Assembly (NCBI GenBank): GCA_913063265.1
Contig: CAJXZG010000014.1
Location: forward strand, 19,986 to 83,985
From: an uncultured Prolixibacteraceae bacterium
GTDB taxonomy: Bacteria > Bacteroidota > Bacteroidia > Bacteroidales > Prolixibacteraceae
DNA: 64,000 nucleotides
Direction: 5' to 3'
Shown: positions 37,924 through 47,604 of the stretch, piece after piece
Position numbering within the stretch: position 1 is the first letter of the stretch
Layout of the letters: each line of letters begins with the position of its first letter
Notes under the pieces: model-generated
Seen by the model: the letters and a program-made list of their open reading frames with translations, nothing else
What the model was told of the DNA's origin: nothing
The model's database searches: none
Program-made: the position numbers and the translations under genes

Positions 37924-38385
37924 CTACTTTTTATCGTAAACCTGGATTTCTTCCATGTCGCCATAGGATGATGAAGATTTCATCTCAACAACAAAATTAC
38001 TTCCATCCTTTTTATAAACGTTTGTAATGGTCATGGTTTCACCCTGAAAAGGAATTTTAGACACCATCTTCAATGACTTTTTATCATCAGACCAGTTAAG
38101 TGTTGATTTCACTTCTGTATCCATAAATCCGGCATTTACACACTCTTTTCCGTCCATGGTATATTTGTTGGTTTGGCTAAACTCCTGTCCCTGCCATTCC
38201 GAATGTGTTTCAACACTTAAATCATTACCTTTTTGAACAATGATAATTTCTTTGGGTGCCATACTGAACTGCTCACCCAAAGTGCTTTTTGATTCATTTA
38301 ATTTCCAGCTGCCGGAAAAATCAACCTGTGCCGAAACAATCACCGAAACCGTAATTGCAATAAATAGTAAGAAAGATTTTTTCAT
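37924..38385 (-). CDS. Small secreted lipocalin-like protein (paralogue B)
   Basis: A 153-residue exported protein: signal peptide 1-19 (VSAQV), then about 134 residues of alternating beta-strands starting VDFSGSWKLNESKSTLGEQ and ending EEIQVYDKK. It is a close paralogue of the next upstream gene and resembles the last 140 residues of the adjacent GH26 enzyme. The pattern suggests a lipocalin-like or calycin-like beta-barrel; the ligand is unknown. Its start is 53 bp after the stop of paralogue A, so both are probably on one transcript. Confidence 0.75.
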   Translation of the reverse strand: MKKSFLLFIAITVSVIVSAQVDFSGSWKLNESKSTLGEQFSMAPKEIIIVQKGNDLSVETHSEWQGQEFSQTNKYTMDGKECVNAGFMDTEVKSTLNWSDDKKSLKMVSKIPFQGETMTITNVYKKDGSNFVVEMKSSSSYGDMEEIQVYDKK

Positions 38386-38438
38386 CTCATTAAGTTTTAA
38401 TTAGTTATTTTGTTAGTGAAAAATATATCAAAAGATAT

Positions 38439-38885
38439 CTATTTTTTGTCGAAAACCTGTGTTGTTGACCGCTCACCAAATGAATTTTCGATAACCAGGT
38501 TTTTACCATCCATTTTGTAGACTGCTTTCATATTCATTTCTCCATTGGGTGTTTCAAATTTAGATGTAATTGTCAGCGATTTTTTATCACCCGACCATAC
38601 TGCAGTTGACTTTATTTCAGAATCCCGGAATCCCGGATTTATGCATTCTTTCCCATCCAGTGTAAACTTGCTTGTACTGACACGTTCTTCACCTTGCCAT
38701 TCGTTATGTCTTTCAACACTCATTTCATTACCTTTTTGTGCAATGACAATAGATTTAGGTGCAAAATTACGCTCGCCCAATTTACTTTTTGAGGTATTTA
38801 ACTTCCATGTTCCTGAAAAATCGGTTTGGGCAAATAACATGGTAGAAAAGAATACTGCTGATAAAAGAAATACAATTTTTTTCAT
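38439..38885 (-). CDS. Small secreted lipocalin-like protein (paralogue A)
   Basis: A 148-residue exported protein with a signal peptide (1-19, LFAQT) and a beta-rich body: TDFSGTWKLNTSKSKLGE, RHNEWQGEERVSTSKF, LDGKECINPGF, SGDKKSLTITSKF, GERSTTQVFDKK. It matches paralogue B throughout and the GH26 C-terminal domain at the opening, the LDG turn and the GERST ending. The function is unknown; a secreted glycan- or lipid-binding barrel is an inference. It is the first gene of the minus-strand set (A, B, GH26) and is divergent from GH97. Confidence 0.75.
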   Translation of the reverse strand: MKKIVFLLSAVFFSTMLFAQTDFSGTWKLNTSKSKLGERNFAPKSIVIAQKGNEMSVERHNEWQGEERVSTSKFTLDGKECINPGFRDSEIKSTAVWSGDKKSLTITSKFETPNGEMNMKAVYKMDGKNLVIENSFGERSTTQVFDKK

Positions 38886-39255
38886 GATGATGTAGTTTTT
38901 GGTTATAGTATTCTAAGACTAGTAATATTACAAAAAGTTTAAATTAATCTGATGGTAAATTTTCATTAAATCAGTAATACACAGATATTTTGTTTTAAAA
39001 TTTGTTGTTTTTGTTAAATAATATGACCTGTCAAAGGATGAAGCTGAATTAACATTTAATTATTGTAACAAATCAAATATATTTACAAAGCATTAAAAAA
39101 CCAATATAATATTAGGCCGGTTTGGGTATTATGGTCTATTATTCAAAGAATTAAAATCTTAAAAAATGAAACAAGCTTGATAAATCTTAACGAATAAGCA
39201 TAACTTTATAAGCGAGTTACATCTAATACCTTTGAAAATTTTAAATTAATATGAG
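38886..39255. other. Divergent intergenic region before GH97
   Basis: About 370 bp of very AT-rich sequence without a gene. A plus-strand TACCTTTG box lies near its right end (listed separately). A minus-strand TATATTTG at 39074-39081 could serve the lipocalin-like genes but is nearly 190 bp from the start codon. Confidence 0.5.
39227..39234 (+). promoter_or_regulatory. Candidate -7 promoter box for the GH97-GH42 run
   Basis: TACCTTTG fits TAnnTTTG exactly, 22 bp ahead of the GH97 start codon, which would give a very short leader. The expected -33 position holds CTTTA rather than TTTG. Confidence 0.45.
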
Positions 39256-41250
39256 ATGAAAAATCTAATCTTTTTTCTGGCAGGAATCTTTATTTTCTCT
39301 TCATGTACACAAAAAAATCAAATAGAACCCGTTTTATCGCCTAACGGGGAAAATAAAATTCTATTTGAATTGAAAGATGGAGTTCCGCACTACTCGGTAA
39401 CTCATTCTGAAAAAAATGTGGTACATCCTTCAAAGTTGGGATTTGTGTTTGATAACAATGACACCTTCAACGAGGGATTTGAATTACTTAATGCCAATGT
39501 ATCGGCTTTCGATGAAACCTGGGAACAGGTGTGGGGAGAAAAACGTTTGATCCGAAATCACTACAATCAGCTTTCTGTTGTTCTTCAAGAAAAAGAAGGG
39601 GAAAAAAGAAATCTTGAAATTCAGTTTCGCGCCTTTGATGATGGTGTTGCATTTCGATATCTATTTGAAGGTGACGGTAGTGGAGACAGCGTGATTATTA
39701 TGGATGAGCTAACAGAGTTTTCTTTGGCCGATAATGGAGAAGCGTGGTGGATACCTGCATACCGCGATAACCGTTATGAATATTTGTACGAAAAATCGAA
39801 AGTAAGTGAACTTGATACGGTTCATACACCGCTAACCATAAAAAGCGAAGGTGGTTTATACCTGTCTTTTCACGAAGCAGCTTTAATTGATTATGCTTCG
39901 ATGACACTGGAACAAACCGAAGGAACCACTTTAAAATGCAACCTGGTTCCATGGTCGGATGGTGACAGGGTAAAAACTGATGGTTCTTTTAAAACCCCCT
40001 GGAGAACAATTCAAATTGCGGATAAACCGGGTGATTTAATCACTTCATATTTGAGTTTGAATTTAAATGAACCAAATAAACTTGACGACTTATCTTATAT
40101 CCGGCCCAGCAAATATCTGGGAATATGGTGGGGAATGCATATCAGTAAATATACATTCTGGGAAAGTGAAAAACATGGCGCATCTACCAAAAACTCAAAA
40201 ATGTATATCGATTGGGCAAAAGAGTTGGGAATCGACCGACTGCTAATCGAGGGCTGGAATGTGGGCTGGACACCCGCATGGTACGAAAACCTGATGCACC
40301 AGTTTAGTTTTACGCAAAGCACTCCGGATTTTGATTTGGAGGAAGTTGTTAATTATGGAAACTCAAAAGGAGTAAAACTAATTGGCTACCACGAAACCGG
40401 TTCAAACCTGATTAGTTATCTCGATCAGATTGACGATGGAATGGCGCTTTACCAAAAGATGGGTATCAACGATATAAAAATCGGGCAGGTCGGTTCACGT
40501 CTAAATATGAAGGAGTGGCACCACGGTCAGTTCGGGGTAAATTATTACCGCTACGTTTTGGAAAAAGCTGCTGAATATAAACTGGCTGTCAATTTTCATG
40601 AGCCCATAAAAGATACCGGCGAACGCAGAACTTATCCAAATATGATGTCACGCGAGGGTGCCTGTGGTATGGAATACAATGCATGGAGCGACGGAAATCC
40701 ACCCAATCATACTTTGATTTTAGCGTTTACAAGAATGCTTTCCGGACCAATGGATTATACCCCGGGAATTTTTGATCTCGACCAGGAACAGGGTTTTAAC
40801 GGAAGAAAAGTACATACCACATTGGCGAAACAACTGGCTTATTATGTAACACTTTATTCGCCGATTCAAATGCTCGCCGATTTACCTGATAATTACATTG
40901 GTCAACCCGCTTATCAGTTTTTGGCGGATGTACCTGTAGACTGGGAAGATACCAAAGTTCTCAATGGCGAAATTGGAGAATATCTTACCACCGTAAGAAA
41001 AGATAAATACAGCGACGACTGGTTTTTGGGAAGTATGACCAATGAAAAGGAACGTGAATTTGAAATCAATCTTGATTTTCTGGAAGAAGGAAATTACGAA
41101 GCTCAGGTTTATGCCGATGCTCCCGGAATTACATGGGGAAATAACCCTGAGGAAGTTGCAATTTCAAAACAGGAAGTGAATGCAGAATCAGTGCTAACCT
41201 TAAAACTGGCTCCGGGAGGTGGTGCAGCTGTGCGTTTCAAAAAACTGTAA
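39256..41250 (+). CDS. GH97 family glycosidase, lipoprotein
   Basis: A 664-residue lipoprotein with lipobox FSSCTQKN (Cys17). The order is an N-terminal beta-supersandwich (about 25-285), a TIM barrel (about 286-560, KYLGIWWGMHISKYTFWES) and a C-terminal beta-sandwich ending LAPGGGAAVRF. GH97 includes inverting alpha-glucosidases (SusB type) and retaining alpha-galactosidases. Here the barrel has FHEPIKDTGERRTYPN with Glu449 and GMEYNAW with Glu473, and carboxylates Glu206 and Glu380 at places that hold calcium in SusB. A Glu in the HEP motif is more like the inverting branch, but this was judged by eye. It opens a four-gene run. Confidence 0.92.
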   Translation: MKNLIFFLAGIFIFSSCTQKNQIEPVLSPNGENKILFELKDGVPHYSVTHSEKNVVHPSKLGFVFDNNDTFNEGFELLNANVSAFDETWEQVWGEKRLIRNHYNQLSVVLQEKEGEKRNLEIQFRAFDDGVAFRYLFEGDGSGDSVIIMDELTEFSLADNGEAWWIPAYRDNRYEYLYEKSKVSELDTVHTPLTIKSEGGLYLSFHEAALIDYASMTLEQTEGTTLKCNLVPWSDGDRVKTDGSFKTPWRTIQIADKPGDLITSYLSLNLNEPNKLDDLSYIRPSKYLGIWWGMHISKYTFWESEKHGASTKNSKMYIDWAKELGIDRLLIEGWNVGWTPAWYENLMHQFSFTQSTPDFDLEEVVNYGNSKGVKLIGYHETGSNLISYLDQIDDGMALYQKMGINDIKIGQVGSRLNMKEWHHGQFGVNYYRYVLEKAAEYKLAVNFHEPIKDTGERRTYPNMMSREGACGMEYNAWSDGNPPNHTLILAFTRMLSGPMDYTPGIFDLDQEQGFNGRKVHTTLAKQLAYYVTLYSPIQMLADLPDNYIGQPAYQFLADVPVDWEDTKVLNGEIGEYLTTVRKDKYSDDWFLGSMTNEKEREFEINLDFLEEGNYEAQVYADAPGITWGNNPEEVAISKQEVNAESVLTLKLAPGGGAAVRFKKL

Positions 41251-41337
41251 AAAAAATAAACCAATAATAACTAAAAATATGAAATGAGCATGAGAATGGG
41301 ATTCACACCAATAAATATGATTAAATCATGCGAATTC

Positions 41338-41355
41338 TCCCGATAATTATCGGGA
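41338..41355. repeat. 18-bp perfect palindrome
   Basis: TCCCGATAATTATCGGGA is its own exact complement. It lies between the GH97 and GH9 genes, 28 bp before the GH9 start. The TCCCGATA...TATCGGGA core looks like a dispersed intergenic element; it could also act as an operator or an mRNA hairpin. Confidence 0.6.
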
Positions 41356-41383
41356 TTGCCTCAAAAACTAAAATTTTAAACAG

Positions 41384-43438
41384 ATGAAAACTAAACTAAC
41401 ACTAATTGGCTTATTAATAGCCGGATTTTTTTCATTGAATGCAAAACCGGAATTAAAAGAAATCCGGACTGCATCGAACCACGTAATTGTTCTGTACTTT
41501 GAAAGTGATTCTGTTGATTTGAGCGAAATCAACACAGAGAATTTTTCGGATTGGAAAATAAACGGGAAACAGCCCAGTGAAATATATCAATATTTTACTG
41601 AATCAAGAACAGGCAATCATCACATTTATTTGGTAACAGATTTGCTCAAAGAAGGGAAAAAGTATACCATAGAAACACCCTATGGAAATAAGAAATTTAA
41701 GTTTCAGTCAAAAGAAATATTTTGTGAATCGATTAAAACAAACCAGGTTGGTTACAGTGCCCTCTCCAAAACCCGGTTTGCCAATTTTGCTGTTTGGCTG
41801 GGTACCGGAGGCAGTCAACAAATAAACGGGGAATTGCCGGAGTATTATGTTCTTGAAACCAATTCTAAAAAGAAAGTATTAAAAGGGAGATTAACTGAAA
41901 AAGGAGAGGACGAAAGTTCGGGAGATTTTGTATACCAGATGGATTTGTCTGACTTACCTGAAGGAGGCCCTTACAAAATAGTGGTGGAGGGTTATGGTTC
42001 TTCCTATCCCTTTGGAGTGGGTGGTGAATTTACAAAACAAGCCGCTTACACTTTATTCAGGGCCCAATATTTACAACGCTGTGGTTGCCCGATTCATGAA
42101 CCGGATATTCGGAAAGATCCCTGTCATACGCTTATTTATGATGTGGATGGACCAATAGGAGAAGCCAATATTGATGTAGTTGGCGATGAACGGACTTTTC
42201 AGGTTTATGGTGGATATCACGATGCAGGCGATGCTGATCGTCGTGCCTACCACTTGTCGAATCCAATAATAAACCTGATGATCTGGGAAGCTTTTCCGGA
42301 ATATTTCAGCGATAATCAATTTGATATTCCGGGAGATTTTACCGAGGATTTTCATATTAAAAACTATGCCAACAACATTCCTGATATAATCGATGAGGCA
42401 GAGTGGGGAACCCTGGCATGGGAATATCTGCAAAACGAAGACGGCAGCATTCACTGGGGCACAGAAACACGCGGTTATCCCGATCCATTTGCTGTTCCTT
42501 TGGATTTAGACACAAAGAAATACGGTACCGTAAAACCCGATGACAGGGCAACTTGTGTGGGAGCCGGATTATTTATGCATCTCGCCAGAATACTTAAACC
42601 CTATAAACCTGAGCGTTCAGAGGAACTGGTAAAAAGGGCAGAAATTGCCATGGAGTTTGGTAAGGAAAAAATGGCAGACCCTGAAAAATTATACTACCAT
42701 ATTCAGCGATATTTACTTTTGCAGGAAGATGAAGACCATCAGAAAGTAAAGGAGCTTTATCAAAGTGCGGAAGCTTTAAAGGACTATTTATATCAGACTC
42801 CCGGATATTCTCTGAACAATGACCATTTTGATAATCCGGCTTATATTGTTTCATATATTGTTGAGAAAAATGTTCCCACAGATCCGGAGATTGTTCAGTT
42901 TTTTAAACAGGCTATAAAGGAGGCCGCAGATGCCAACATTAAAGAATTGGAAAAACATGCTTACCCGGTTGGAAACAGCACTTATGGAAGAAGTTGGGGC
43001 CCCAATGTACGTCAGCCACAATATGCAGCAGCATCATTACTTAACTGGCAGTTTTCGGGAGAACAAGAATATTTGGATGCCGCCTCTGTACTCATGGACT
43101 ATAAAATGGGTCTCAATCCCGTTGGAATTTCTTATGTAACCGGACTAGGATCATACCAGGTGCATAATATTCATGATCGAGAAAGTGAATATACCTATGA
43201 AAAAGGGTGGGGTGCAAAACCTGGAATTACGGCTTTTGGACCGGGAATTCCTGGCTGGAGAAACCGGGCACAGGTAAATCCGCCACTTAAGGAACTACCT
43301 CCTGAAAGAAAATTTGTTGACCATATGCCATCCATTTCGTTTACCGAGTTTACCATTTTTGAAACCATGCATTACGATGCGCTGTACACCATTCTTGCCG
43401 GTGGCGGGAAATGGAATGGGGAAAATCCGTTTAAATAG
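41384..43438 (+). CDS. GH9 endoglucanase-type glycosidase, exported
   Basis: A 684-residue exported enzyme. A signal peptide (1-20) is followed by a strand-rich region, an Ig-like CelD_N domain starting SIKTNQVGYSALSKTRF (about 116-212), and the (alpha/alpha)6 GH9 barrel (about 218-675). The catalytic base pair Asp280/Asp283 sits in GGYHDAGDADRR, and the general acid is probably Glu655 or Glu660 in SFTEFTIFETMHYDAL. LNPVGISYVTGLG and the preceding GRSWGPN contain further active-site positions. GH9 cleaves beta-1,4-glucans, and some members cleave xyloglucan or mixed-linkage glucan. The next gene starts 25 bp later. Confidence 0.93.
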   Translation: MKTKLTLIGLLIAGFFSLNAKPELKEIRTASNHVIVLYFESDSVDLSEINTENFSDWKINGKQPSEIYQYFTESRTGNHHIYLVTDLLKEGKKYTIETPYGNKKFKFQSKEIFCESIKTNQVGYSALSKTRFANFAVWLGTGGSQQINGELPEYYVLETNSKKKVLKGRLTEKGEDESSGDFVYQMDLSDLPEGGPYKIVVEGYGSSYPFGVGGEFTKQAAYTLFRAQYLQRCGCPIHEPDIRKDPCHTLIYDVDGPIGEANIDVVGDERTFQVYGGYHDAGDADRRAYHLSNPIINLMIWEAFPEYFSDNQFDIPGDFTEDFHIKNYANNIPDIIDEAEWGTLAWEYLQNEDGSIHWGTETRGYPDPFAVPLDLDTKKYGTVKPDDRATCVGAGLFMHLARILKPYKPERSEELVKRAEIAMEFGKEKMADPEKLYYHIQRYLLLQEDEDHQKVKELYQSAEALKDYLYQTPGYSLNNDHFDNPAYIVSYIVEKNVPTDPEIVQFFKQAIKEAADANIKELEKHAYPVGNSTYGRSWGPNVRQPQYAAASLLNWQFSGEQEYLDAASVLMDYKMGLNPVGISYVTGLGSYQVHNIHDRESEYTYEKGWGAKPGITAFGPGIPGWRNRAQVNPPLKELPPERKFVDHMPSISFTEFTIFETMHYDALYTILAGGGKWNGENPFK

Positions 43439-43463
43439 AAAAACCAATAAACTTAAACTTAAA

Positions 43464-45329
43464 ATGAAGAGATTTATATTATTGAATCTGATGATAATGC
43501 TCGTTTACGGAGCATTTGCTCAGAAATATCAGAATTTCGATGTGGCTATTTATTGCCGTGCTTACGAAGTGGAAAAAATGAAGGACCCGGTATGGTTGAA
43601 CCAGGCATGGAATGAAATTTCAAAACAGGTACATGTCGATAAAATTTACCTCGAAACTCATCGCGATTTATTGATTGTTGATGATGAAATCCTTGAATCT
43701 GCGAAAAAGTTTTTTGCCGAAAAAGGAGTAAAAGTAGGAGGTGGAATAACATACACCATCGATGAAATGAATAACTTTGAAACCTTTTGTTATGTCAATC
43801 ATGAACATCGGCAAAAGGTGCAGGAAATTGCAGAACATACTGCAAAACATTTTGATGAGTTTATTCTCGATGATTTCTTTTTTACCAGTTGTAAATGCGA
43901 TTTGTGCATTGAAGCAAAAGGAGAAACAAGCTGGACCGATTTTCGCCTGGATCTGATGAAAAAGGCAGCTCAGGATTTGATTATTGAACCTTCAAAAAAG
44001 GTAAATAAAAATGTTGAGGTGGTCATTAAATATCCCAACTGGTACGAACATTTTCAGGGATTGGGATTTAATCTTGAAGAAGAACCGGCAATGTTTAATG
44101 GTTTATACACGGGAACCGAAACACGTAACCGATCAGGTAACCAACATTTACAACAATATCTGGGTTATGCAATTTTCAGGTATTTCGAAAACCTGAAGCC
44201 CGGAGAAAACCGCGGAGGCTGGGTGGATACAGGAGGCTCCAATCCTCTCGACAGGTACGCTGAACAACTCTGGATTACCTTGTTTGCCAAAGCACCTGAG
44301 ATTACCCTTTTCGATATTAGGCAAATGCTTTACCCGGTTCGTGAAAATACACGGGCAGAATGGCAGGGAACAGAAACAAGTTTCGATTTCGATGAAATGA
44401 CAGAATCTTTTAAAGAAATCGAAGGACTGGAAGACACGCCTGTAAAATATGCACGGGCGGCAGGTTATTCCCTGGAAATTGTGGATAAGGTTTTGGGAGA
44501 GCTGGGAAATCCTGTTGGTGTAAAATCCTACAAACCTTTTCATTCAGTGGGGGAAGATTTTCTTCAGAATTATTTAGGGATGATTGGTATTCCCATCGAT
44601 ATTGTTCCTGAATTTCCAGAAAATGAACCGATGGTTATTTTAACCGAAACTGCTTCTTTTGATCCTGAAATTGTTTCTAAAATAAAAAGCCAATTAAAAA
44701 ACGGAGGGAACATTTTGGTTACCTCGGGATTTTACAAAAACATGCAGGGAAAAGGAATTGAAGATATTGTGGAGTTGCGTGTGAGTGACAGAAAAGCTGC
44801 GGTTAGCGAATTTGCTGCAGGTTGGGGTCCGGCAACAAAAATCGATAAAGAAATTATTATTCCGCAAATCAATTACCTTACCAACGATTCATGGGAAATT
44901 ATTTCTGCCCGCGACGATACCAACGGCTGGCCCATTCTTCATTCTGCCGATTATTCCAGGGGTAAATTTTATGTATTAACCATACCCGATAACTTTGTCG
45001 ATTTATACGTTCTTCCTGAAAATGTATTAAATCGATTAAGGCAAATTGTAACAGGGCATATGAACGTTTCTCTGGAAGGCCCTGGAGATTTAAGTATTTT
45101 TGTTTACGATAATAATTCATTTGTGGTGGAATCATTTTTAGATGAGGAAGTTACTGTAAATGCGATTTTACCTCCCGAAGCTGTTACTTTAAATGAGATC
45201 AATTCTGATATTGAAATAAAGGGATCGGAAAGAAAAGCTCCTGTTTTTAGAAACCGGAAGTTTGGCAAAGATGTATCGGTTTTTGAAATTAAAATCAAAC
45301 CGCATTCATTCAGGGCTTTTAAGTTTTAA
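43464..45329 (+). CDS. Secreted protein of unrecognised family, TIM-barrel/GATase-like, putative glycosidase
   Basis: A 621-residue exported protein starting at the ATG at 43464, which gives a signal peptide (MKRFILLNLMIMLVYGAFAQ). The open frame reaches back to 43314 inside GH9, but that extension has no export signal. Residues about 25-345 look like a glycoside-hydrolase-type barrel: DEFILDDFFF with Asp136/Asp137, a CKCDLC cluster (Cys143, 145, 148), and WYEHFQGLGF. Residues about 390-520 resemble the amidotransferase-like domain found in GH42 proteins (EPMVILTETASFDPEIV, NGGNILVTSGFYKN). A short C-terminal beta domain ends HSFRAFKF. No known CAZy family was recognised. Its place between GH9 and GH42 suggests action on the same glycan. 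Confidence 0.7.
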   Translation: MKRFILLNLMIMLVYGAFAQKYQNFDVAIYCRAYEVEKMKDPVWLNQAWNEISKQVHVDKIYLETHRDLLIVDDEILESAKKFFAEKGVKVGGGITYTIDEMNNFETFCYVNHEHRQKVQEIAEHTAKHFDEFILDDFFFTSCKCDLCIEAKGETSWTDFRLDLMKKAAQDLIIEPSKKVNKNVEVVIKYPNWYEHFQGLGFNLEEEPAMFNGLYTGTETRNRSGNQHLQQYLGYAIFRYFENLKPGENRGGWVDTGGSNPLDRYAEQLWITLFAKAPEITLFDIRQMLYPVRENTRAEWQGTETSFDFDEMTESFKEIEGLEDTPVKYARAAGYSLEIVDKVLGELGNPVGVKSYKPFHSVGEDFLQNYLGMIGIPIDIVPEFPENEPMVILTETASFDPEIVSKIKSQLKNGGNILVTSGFYKNMQGKGIEDIVELRVSDRKAAVSEFAAGWGPATKIDKEIIIPQINYLTNDSWEIISARDDTNGWPILHSADYSRGKFYVLTIPDNFVDLYVLPENVLNRLRQIVTGHMNVSLEGPGDLSIFVYDNNSFVVESFLDEEVTVNAILPPEAVTLNEINSDIEIKGSERKAPVFRNRKFGKDVSVFEIKIKPHSFRAFKF

Positions 45330-45384
45330 TACTGAGTGAAATTAAAAAATAGAAAGTTCAATCATTAATACCATTTATACCGAC

Positions 45385-47457
45385 ATGAAAAAATTGTCCG
45401 TTTTTATCATTTTCTTAGTTACAATCACGCAATTAGTAGCCCAAACCAGTAAAACATTTTTTCCACCGGAACAACTAACAACCGTCGGTGCCTATTATTA
45501 TCCTGAGCACTGGGATGAATCACAGTGGGAACGTGATATCAAAAAGATGGCGGAAATGGGATTTGAATACACCCATTTTGCTGAGTTTGCCTGGGCACAG
45601 CTGGAGCCGCAGGAAGGTGTTTATGATTTCGAATGGCTCGACAGGGCAGTGGACCTTGCGGCCAAATACAACTTAAAAGTAATTATGTGTACGTCAACAG
45701 CAACACCCCCTGTTTGGTTGGTTCGTAAATACCCGGATATTCTTAAAATGCATGAAGACGGCACAAAAATGGACCATGGCGCAAGGCAACATGCCTCTTT
45801 TTCCAACGATTACTATCGGGAGTATTCGTTAAATATGATAGAGAAACTTGCCCAACATTATGGTAAGGATATCCGAATTATGGGCTGGCAGCTCGATAAT
45901 GAACCTGATTCCAATGTCGATTATGGTGAAAATGCACAGCAACGTTTTCGCGAATGGTTAAAAAACAAATATGGTAATATCGATGCTCTGAATAAAGCCT
46001 GGGGAACCAACTTTTGGAGTTCGGTTTATAACGATTTTTCAGAAATTAATATTCCGCAACATAAACAGTGGGGAATGAATTTATACCAACGACTTGATCA
46101 CCGTCGGTTTTGCGATTATGAAACGGCCAGCTTTTTGGATGAACAGGCCAGAGTTGTCCAAAAATACGCCAGTTCTGAACAGTGGATTACCACCAATTAT
46201 ATTCCCTATTACGACAGGCGATATGTTGGAGCAAGTAAAGAGCTTGATTTTATAAGTTATACCCGTTATATGGTTTATGGTGAATTTTCAGGAATCGGTC
46301 CAAAAGGTTACCGGGTTGGAGAATATTCACGCATAGCCATGGCCAACGATTATTTCAGGCCATTATCACCAACCTACGGTTGTATGGAATTGCAACCGGG
46401 ACAGGTAAACTGGGGATCCATCAATTCGCAGCCACTTCCCGGAGCAGTACGTTTGTGGTTATGGCATATTTTTGCGGGAGGCAGCCAATTTACCTGTACC
46501 TATCGTTTTCGGGCACCCATTTATGGTTACGAGCAATATCATTACGGGATTCTTGGGGCCGATGGTGTAACACCAACTCCCGGAGGAATGGAATATCAAC
46601 AGTTTAACAGCGAAATTGAAGAGCTAAGAAAACAAACTGAAGTAGGAAAAGTTCCTGAAGAATATTTAAAGAGAAAAACAGCCATTTTGTACAGTCCTGA
46701 TAATACTGCAGCCATTAATCAAAACAAAAAAACAGTATTGTGGAATATGGAAGGCCATATTTTGAAATATTATAAAACTTTAAAATCGTTTGGTGCACCT
46801 GTTGATTTTATTGAGGAAGATATGGATTTTTCAAACTATCCGGTACTTGTTCTTCCAGCCTACCAACAAATGAGTATGGAACTGGTTGAAAAATTGACCC
46901 ACTATGTAAAAAATGGTGGTAACCTTGTTATGTCATGCCGTACCGGCCATCAAAACGAACTTGGGCATTTGTGGCAGGCAAAACATGCTGAACCCATTTA
47001 TGAACTAATTGGAAGTGAAATTGAATATTTCGATTTATTAAGGGAATATGACACCGGTATTGTAAGTATGAAAGAGGGAGAATTTGAATGGAACAGTTGG
47101 GGAGATATTATCACTCCAAAACCGGGAACAGAGGTATGGGGAAAATATACCGGAGATTTCTATGAAGGAAATGCGGCCGTGGTTTTTAATAAACTGGATA
47201 GCGGCACCGTAAGCTATGTTGGAGTTGACAGCAAAAGCGGTGATTTGGAAAATACAGTATTAAAAAAGTTGTACTATAAACTTGGTATTAATATAAAAAA
47301 CTACCCTGAAGGAGTAATTGTTGAATACCGTGATGGTTTTGGTATTGCTTTGAATTACAGAGACACCAATTTTGAAATGAATCTTCCGGAAGGAAGTGAA
47401 ATATTAGTTGGTGAAAAGAGCATTCCAACAGCGGGTGTGTTGGTTTGGAAGTTGTAA
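45385..47457 (+). CDS. GH42 beta-galactosidase, exported
   Basis: A 690-residue exported enzyme. After a signal peptide (1-20) the barrel begins with VGAYYYPEHWDESQWERD, the GH42 hallmark. Acid/base Glu173 is in WQLDNEPDSN and the nucleophile Glu335 is in YGCMELQPGQVNWG. The trimerisation (GATase-like) domain follows (about 415-610, YPVLVLPAYQQMS, NGGNLVMSCRTG) and a small C-terminal domain. It hydrolyses beta-galactosides of plant glycans in related species. It ends the GH97-GH9-unknown-GH42 run, with 55 bp from the preceding stop. Confidence 0.95.
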   Translation: MKKLSVFIIFLVTITQLVAQTSKTFFPPEQLTTVGAYYYPEHWDESQWERDIKKMAEMGFEYTHFAEFAWAQLEPQEGVYDFEWLDRAVDLAAKYNLKVIMCTSTATPPVWLVRKYPDILKMHEDGTKMDHGARQHASFSNDYYREYSLNMIEKLAQHYGKDIRIMGWQLDNEPDSNVDYGENAQQRFREWLKNKYGNIDALNKAWGTNFWSSVYNDFSEINIPQHKQWGMNLYQRLDHRRFCDYETASFLDEQARVVQKYASSEQWITTNYIPYYDRRYVGASKELDFISYTRYMVYGEFSGIGPKGYRVGEYSRIAMANDYFRPLSPTYGCMELQPGQVNWGSINSQPLPGAVRLWLWHIFAGGSQFTCTYRFRAPIYGYEQYHYGILGADGVTPTPGGMEYQQFNSEIEELRKQTEVGKVPEEYLKRKTAILYSPDNTAAINQNKKTVLWNMEGHILKYYKTLKSFGAPVDFIEEDMDFSNYPVLVLPAYQQMSMELVEKLTHYVKNGGNLVMSCRTGHQNELGHLWQAKHAEPIYELIGSEIEYFDLLREYDTGIVSMKEGEFEWNSWGDIITPKPGTEVWGKYTGDFYEGNAAVVFNKLDSGTVSYVGVDSKSGDLENTVLKKLYYKLGINIKNYPEGVIVEYRDGFGIALNYRDTNFEMNLPEGSEILVGEKSIPTAGVLVWKL

Positions 47458-47557
47458 AAACATCATATATTTTCCTGCCTCAAGATTCTTTTTTTGTATA
47501 GTCAGAGTTTTACCCTGTTCAAATAATTCCTTTTCGGGGCTTTCCGTTATAAAATCT

Positions 47558-47565
47558 TAATTTTG
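47558..47565 (+). promoter_or_regulatory. Candidate -7 promoter box for the membrane AraC regulator
   Basis: TAATTTTG fits TAnnTTTG exactly, 40 bp ahead of the ATG at 47605. No -33 TTTG is obvious. Confidence 0.42.
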
Positions 47566-47604
47566 TTATAGATTTTACAAGGATTCAGATTGACAATAGA
47601 ATAA

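Noticed and set aside
43314..43463. A start for the unknown secreted protein inside the GH9 gene
   Set aside because: It would overlap GH9 by 125 bp and place 50 non-signal residues before a clean signal peptide that starts at 43464.
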